Origin: Rheinheimera lutimaris
GTDB lineage: Bacteria; Pseudomonadota; Gammaproteobacteria; Enterobacterales; Alteromonadaceae
Direction: 5' to 3'
NCBI RefSeq assembly: GCF_013283795.1
Contig: NZ_JABSOD010000003.1
Coordinates: 1 to 64,000 of the forward strand
DNA length: 64,000 nt
The notes below the pieces were generated by a model, which saw nothing but the letters and a program-made list of their open reading frames with translations, did no database searches and had not been told where the DNA came from. Below are positions 59,991 to 64,000 of the stretch, piece by piece. Position 1 is the first letter of the stretch. Every line of letters starts with the position of its first letter. A program made the position numbers and the translations under genes.

Positions 59991-61195
59991 GCCTGCGCCA
60001 GGGTACCCAGTAACGGTGACAACGGCGGCTTGCTTAGCTCACGCTGCGAGAATGTCGCGCTGGTCCAGATAATACCGCTTAGCGCCACCAGCAGTGCCAG
60101 CCAGCCGAACCGGCCCAGCCAGCGGGCTAAACTTGGTTGTTTATGCTTGGTACGCAGCCAGTGCATACGCATACCCCCGGCGACCAAAATACACAGGCCG
60201 CTGCCAAACAGCGCATAAATCAGTTTAACTGCCAGGCCACTAAAATTGCCAAAGTGCAGCGGATCGGCCATATCAGTCAGATAGGCCAGAGCGCCTAAAT
60301 CGGCAGTATACTGAGTGCCAATAACAGCACCAGCGCTATCCAGGTAAATACGGTTAGCCCGGTCGCGCAGCAGTAAATCACCTGCCTGGCCGGTTACTAC
60401 TATTGGCGCTTTGGCGTTGCTGTTATACAACACAGCACGGATATCCAACTCTGGTCGTTGCTGCCGGGCTATTGTGGTGATCTGAGTTAGCGATAATGGC
60501 TGCTCTGGCAGTGTAGTGCTCAAAGTTGCTCTGGGTATCGGCGGGTAAAATTGCAGCGGTGTTTTTAGCAGCCAGTGCTCGGTAAAATACCACAGGCCGG
60601 TTAACGTCATCAGTAAGACAAACCACCAGCTCCATAAACCAATAAGTTTGTGCCACGATGCCCAACTGCTGCGCACGGTCCAGTGCCATTTACCGGGGTT
60701 ATGTAACCATTGCCGCCACCATTTCCGGTAAACAAAAAAACTGGAAATTACCGAGATCAGTAGTAGAAAGCTCAGCGAGGTAACAATAACTTTGCCAGCC
60801 CCCTCAACCGACAAATACATATGCAAATTGCGCAAAAAGCGTGACAACCGGCCCCAGTCACCACTGCCGGTAAGGCTGCCGCTGGCCGGATCAAAATAAG
60901 CAAAGCGAAACCCCTCTGGCGTAGCCAGTGACGCTTCGCCTGCCAGGTAAGCCTGCTGATGCACCTGTACGCTGATCAGTTGGCTATCCGGGTAGGCGGC
61001 TGCCAGGTTTTGCTCCAGTTGTGCCCAGTTAACCGGGCCGCTGCGGCTGCTAAGTGCGCGGTATTTGCTGTCGCTCAGGTACTGTATTTCGTAGCTAAGC
61101 GTGGCTAATACACCTGTAACGCATACCAGCAGCAACAGCGCTCCCAGTGCAAAACCTGCCCAGGAATGCAGGGCAAACCATTGCCGGTTAGTCAT
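59978..61195 (-). CDS. PepSY-domain membrane protein
   Basis: A 405-residue PepSY-associated TM-helix protein. TM1 is ALHSWAGFALGALLLLVCVTGVLATL (about 8-33). A periplasmic PepSY region follows, with further helices at about 135-155 and 185-205 and two near the C-terminus (LIYALFGSGLCILVAGG; FGWLALLVALSGIIW). Many homologues sit beside TonB siderophore receptors and are thought to be ferric-siderophore reductases. Its start lies 1 bp after the receptor's stop, so they form an operon under the Fur box at 63388-63406. Its 3' end overlaps the SulP gene's end by 13 bp in a convergent arrangement. Confidence 0.88.
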   Translation of the reverse strand: MTNRQWFALHSWAGFALGALLLLVCVTGVLATLSYEIQYLSDSKYRALSSRSGPVNWAQLEQNLAAAYPDSQLISVQVHQQAYLAGEASLATPEGFRFAYFDPASGSLTGSGDWGRLSRFLRNLHMYLSVEGAGKVIVTSLSFLLLISVISSFFVYRKWWRQWLHNPGKWHWTVRSSWASWHKLIGLWSWWFVLLMTLTGLWYFTEHWLLKTPLQFYPPIPRATLSTTLPEQPLSLTQITTIARQQRPELDIRAVLYNSNAKAPIVVTGQAGDLLLRDRANRIYLDSAGAVIGTQYTADLGALAYLTDMADPLHFGNFSGLAVKLIYALFGSGLCILVAGGMRMHWLRTKHKQPSLARWLGRFGWLALLVALSGIIWTSATFSQRELSKPPLSPLLGTLAQAQPS

Positions 61196-61196
61196 A

Positions 61197-63341
61197 TCAG
61201 AACTGGTAAGTGGTCGTCAGATAAACCCGGCGTGGCTCGCCCGGAAAATGCCCGGTACGGTCAATAAAGCCGCTGGTAGCATAGGTTTTATCAAACAGGT
61301 TTTTCACATTCAATTGCACCAGCCAGTTTTGCCATTCGGTTTGCCAGCTGATATCAAACACCGTATAAGCTTTTACCACCTGGCCGCCAATACTTTGTTG
61401 TTTGCCAACGTAGTCAACCCCGGCGGCAAAAGATGAATGCAGTGCCGGCAGTTCATAGCGGCTCCAGACACCCACCTGATGTTGTGGCGCATTGGCAAAG
61501 CGGCCGTTAAACGCATTGGTAATGCCGTCGTTGTCTTGTACTACCAGGGTATCGTTGTAAGCGTAGCTTAAGTTCATTACCCAGTTGTCGGTTAAATCAC
61601 CTAATACATCCAGCTCAAAGCCACGGCTACGCACTTCGCCCAGCGCCAGTAAATCATCCTGGCCATCGTTAGCCACATCACCGCGCGGATCAGCCTGCAG
61701 AATATTTTTCCGGGTAATTTCATACACGGCGGTATTAAGCCGCACGCTATCGTTTAACAGCGAAAAACGTACACCGGCTTCATATAACCGCGAGGTTTCC
61801 GGCTCAAACGGCCCGCCCACGTTCTGTGCCTGCGAGGCAGCATCCTGTGGCACAAAGCCGGTAGCAACAACCAGATAACCGCGGGCATAGTCGGTTAGCT
61901 GGTAGGTACTACCCAGCCGCCACGACGTATCATTACCCGATACTTTGCTGCCGTCACGCTTATTGGTGTCTTCAAAGCTGTCCCAGCGCAGGCCCAGCAG
62001 CAGGTTCCAGTTGTCCGACAGTGTTACCTGGTCTTGCAGGTAAAGGCCCTTACGCACGGTTTCATTATCGGTAATGTTGGGTGTTAAGGCGTCAAGGTTA
62101 TAATCGGCCCGGCTGGTCAGGCCATATACCGGGTCGCGCAGGCTCAGGCCTGGCACAGTACCACCGTTTTCACGCGGTATGGCGTTACGGCCGGAGAAAT
62201 AGGAATCCTGTTGTAAATAGTCAGCACCCACTAACAGCGTATGCTCAATATCAGCGGTGCTTAGCTCAACAATATTGTTCCAGGTCAGGCTGAGCGAGTC
62301 ATTCTCGCGGTTTTGATCACGAAACTGGCGGCGGCAGTAATCAATAACGCCATCACCGTCAGTGTCATAACTGCAAAACGGTTCATGGTAGTTTTGCAGC
62401 TCCTGGTTCTGGTAGCCACGCACGGTAATATCAGTGCTCCACCGGCTGCTAACCTGATGTTCTAACCTCGCCTGATACACTTCGGCGGTTAACAGCTGAA
62501 AGTCACTGCTTTCGTTATGGTTCCAGCTGCGGTCGGCCAGAAAGTTACCGGCTGCATCGGTAACTACGCCACGCAAGCGGGCGCCACCGTAATCTTGCTC
62601 TACGTCGGTGTATTGCAGTGTCAGCGTGGTGTCTTGTGTCAGGTCTATGGCGTAACCTAAATCGAGGATCTGGTTTTCCACATCGGTATTTTGCCGGAAC
62701 GGTTTTTCGCTGTCTTTGTAAATACCGGCACGGTAACGCTGGGCTGCATCATCGGTTAACGGGCCGCTTAGCTCCAGCGAACCGCTGTAAAAACTGTCAT
62801 TACCCAGGCCCACTTTTAGCTGCCGCTCAGCCACCGCTGTTGGTTTTTTTGTGCTGTAGTTAATCAGGCCGCCGGGGGCCATACTGCCGTAAAGCGCACC
62901 AGCCGCGCCTTTTAGCACCTGAATTTCAGCTACGTTAAACAGCTGTGGTACCGCAAAGCCGTTAAACGGGTCGCCGCGCACACCGTCATATAAAATTTCG
63001 TCCTGGCGAAAGCCACGAAAGGTTACGCCCGAGTAGCTAAACGCGCTGACGCCACTCATGCTGCGGTAAAGATCTGTAATTTGCCGCGCCGCCTGATCGC
63101 GGATCAAGGCTTCGGGTAATACCTGAATATTTTGCGGTACTTCATCCAGCGGTGTGTCGGTGCGGGTAGCCAAGCTGGACGAGTCAACGCGGTACAGCGT
63201 TTGCGCCCGGCCTTTCACTTCAATATGTTCCAGCGTAGCAGCAACGCTGCTGGTATCAGCTTGAGTAGCCGCAGAAAACACCAAACCACAGCCAATGGCG
63301 ACGGCAGAAAAACGCAGATTTACAACAGAAAAGCTCAACAT
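61197..63341 (-). CDS. TonB-dependent siderophore receptor
   Basis: A 714-residue outer-membrane receptor with a signal peptide to about residue 28 (TQADTSS). The plug domain is about 60-180 (LDEVPQNIQVLPEALIRDQAARQITDLYRSMSGVSAFS, YGSMAPGGLINYSTKKP). A barrel ends RVYLTTTYQF with the C-terminal aromatic. The plug signature QILYDGVRGDPF-type is typical of ferric-siderophore receptors. A typical TonB box lies near residue 45 (KGRAQTLYRVDSSSLATRTDTPLDE). It is operonic with the PepSY gene, whose product may reduce the imported iron. A Fur box precedes it. Confidence 0.93.
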   Translation of the reverse strand: MLSFSVVNLRFSAVAIGCGLVFSAATQADTSSVAATLEHIEVKGRAQTLYRVDSSSLATRTDTPLDEVPQNIQVLPEALIRDQAARQITDLYRSMSGVSAFSYSGVTFRGFRQDEILYDGVRGDPFNGFAVPQLFNVAEIQVLKGAAGALYGSMAPGGLINYSTKKPTAVAERQLKVGLGNDSFYSGSLELSGPLTDDAAQRYRAGIYKDSEKPFRQNTDVENQILDLGYAIDLTQDTTLTLQYTDVEQDYGGARLRGVVTDAAGNFLADRSWNHNESSDFQLLTAEVYQARLEHQVSSRWSTDITVRGYQNQELQNYHEPFCSYDTDGDGVIDYCRRQFRDQNRENDSLSLTWNNIVELSTADIEHTLLVGADYLQQDSYFSGRNAIPRENGGTVPGLSLRDPVYGLTSRADYNLDALTPNITDNETVRKGLYLQDQVTLSDNWNLLLGLRWDSFEDTNKRDGSKVSGNDTSWRLGSTYQLTDYARGYLVVATGFVPQDAASQAQNVGGPFEPETSRLYEAGVRFSLLNDSVRLNTAVYEITRKNILQADPRGDVANDGQDDLLALGEVRSRGFELDVLGDLTDNWVMNLSYAYNDTLVVQDNDGITNAFNGRFANAPQHQVGVWSRYELPALHSSFAAGVDYVGKQQSIGGQVVKAYTVFDISWQTEWQNWLVQLNVKNLFDKTYATSGFIDRTGHFPGEPRRVYLTTTYQF

Positions 63342-63387
63342 CAGAGTACAACCTGTAGCGCAAGAGGACTAAAACAGGCCGCGAAGT

Positions 63388-63406
63388 GTAAATGATAACG
63401 ATTTAC
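63388..63406. promoter_or_regulatory. Fur box
   Basis: GTAAATGATAACGATTTAC has 6-bp inverted arms (GTAAAT/ATTTAC) around a GATAAC centre, close to the Fur consensus. It lies 47-65 bp upstream of the TonB receptor start. Confidence 0.8.
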
Positions 63407-63441
63407 ATTTCAACGATATTATTCGAAGACCTGCCCCAGGA

Positions 63442-63469
63442 GCGCTGCTGCCTTGCTGGGCAGCAGCGC
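63442..63469 (-). terminator. Hairpin after the YwqK-type gene
   Basis: GCGCTGCTGCC, 5-base loop, GGGCAGCAGCGC: an 11-bp stem just past the repeat protein stop. No T-run follows, so it may be a weak terminator. Confidence 0.5.
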
Positions 63470-63474
63470 AGATA

Positions 63475-64000
63475 TTAACCTTTGTGCTCGGTTTTAATCA
63501 GTTTGCCGTGTTGATCAAAGTACTGCCAGTCACCCGACGGCCGGTTGCTGATATAGCTGCCCTGGCTGCGTACCTGGCCATTGGGCCAGTATTCCAGCCA
63601 TTCACCTTCTTTGCGATCACGCAGGTAATCGCCTTGTTGCTGCGGTTTACCGTTCGGATGAAAGTATTCGGCTTTGCCTTCTTTTAAACCTTTAACATAG
63701 TGTTCCTGTTGCTGCGGCCGGCCGTTTAAATGGTACAGTTTGTAGCCGCCATGCGGTTTGTCGTACTCGTATTCGATTTCGCTTTTCAGTTGGCCATTGT
63801 CATAGTATTCCTGCGCTAAGCCATGTTTACGGCTGTCATCGTAATGTACCGCCTGAGCCAGGGTGCCATCCTCATACCAGGCTTGCCATAAACCAAACCA
63901 CTGGCCCTTTTGCATGTTGCCAGCCAGCTTAGGTTCGCCATTGCTGACATAAAACTCCTGATAGTCGCCGCTTTTTACGCCTTTATCCCAGCTCTCAACT
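63475..64000 (-). CDS. YwqK/MORN-variant repeat protein, 5' end cut by window edge
   Basis: The frame is open to the right edge (about 175 visible codons); ATG 63915 is an internal methionine, not a proven start. Six or more repeats of about 23 residues fit MORN-variant units of the YwqK family: LAQEYYDNGQLKSEIEYEYDKPHG, YKLYHLNGRPQQQEHYVKGLKEG, and EYFHPNGKPQQQGDYLRDRKEG. The C-terminal GSYISNRPSGDWQYFD unit ends the array. Such proteins are annotated as toxin-antitoxin components, but no polymorphic toxin is visible. A signal peptide cannot be judged because the start lies outside. Confidence 0.75.
   Translation of the reverse strand, partial: VESWDKGVKSGDYQEFYVSNGEPKLAGNMQKGQWFGLWQAWYEDGTLAQAVHYDDSRKHGLAQEYYDNGQLKSEIEYEYDKPHGGYKLYHLNGRPQQQEHYVKGLKEGKAEYFHPNGKPQQQGDYLRDRKEGEWLEYWPNGQVRSQGSYISNRPSGDWQYFDQHGKLIKTEHKG

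Noticed and set aside
1..64000. tRNA, rRNA, CRISPR arrays or insertion-sequence transposases
   Set aside because: No cloverleaf-like sequence, conserved rRNA stretch, regularly spaced repeats or DDE/HUH transposase motifs were seen on reading both strands.

Overview
This 64 kb window looks like chromosome from a marine or freshwater gammaproteobacterium near Rheinheimera, Alishewanella or Arsukibacterium (Alteromonadales/Chromatiaceae). That placement is inferred from gene content and codon style, not from a search. It carries a polysaccharide-degrading, motile, TonB-rich heterotroph's gene set, with AT-rich accessory patches set into a fairly GC-rich backbone. I saw no rRNA, tRNA, CRISPR array or insertion-sequence transposase.

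Layout. 1-5.3 kb is accessory: two proteins with HEPN signatures, a metallo-beta-lactamase-fold enzyme, an AAA ATPase behind a striking 10-bp-phased repeat operator, a pRiA4b ORF-3-like protein, two copies of a palindromic repeat, and a 47-bp duplication marking a roughly 2 kb insertion. 5.3-16.6 kb holds a serine hydrolase, a HigB/HigA-type toxin-antitoxin pair, cysM, a porin, a BCCT transporter, a cNMP/CBS/DUF294 protein with an exonuclease, a DMT transporter and a sulfotransferase. 16.7-23.6 kb is one 2324-residue surface protein (DUF4347, Ig/FN3/cadherin-like repeats, a CTERM-like anchor, and a C-terminal beta-barrel). 24-46.5 kb mixes two chemoreceptors, a diguanylate cyclase, alpha-glucan hydrolases (GH13, GH31, GH97, GH13), an ECF42/DGPF sigma-factor module, integron gene cassettes without an integrase, a desaturase and an ArsR/SRPBCC pair. 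46.7-54.6 kb is a dense accessory block of little-known genes. 54.7-58.1 kb has a sugar MFS permease divergent from a GH13 lipoprotein. 58-64 kb has a SulP transporter, a PepSY protein, a Fur-box TonB siderophore receptor and a YwqK-type repeat protein cut by the right edge.

How the genes work together. The glucan genes form a scattered regulon. Near-identical palindromes of the form TGCATACGTATGCA lie upstream of the GH13-GH31 operon, the GH97-GH13 operon and the MFS/GH13 divergent pair, as expected for a LacI-family MalR-type regulator that is not in the window. The enzymes would clip alpha-glucans at the cell surface and in the periplasm, and the permease would import the products.

Best candidate for an undescribed system: 46676-54582. 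It holds a divergent FtsZ-like GTPase with no C-terminal tail, a WYL regulator, a DnaA/Hda-like ATPase whose Walker A lysine is replaced by methionine, a PP2C phosphatase translationally coupled to a protein starting MCGYC, a second MCGYC paralogue, an McrB_N-like/HNH nuclease, a DUF2262-like protein and an unrecognised 244-residue protein. The mix of a cytoskeletal GTPase, an inactive initiator-type ATPase, a phosphatase and a nuclease suggests a defence or stress module. That function is inference; the gene content is read directly from the sequence.
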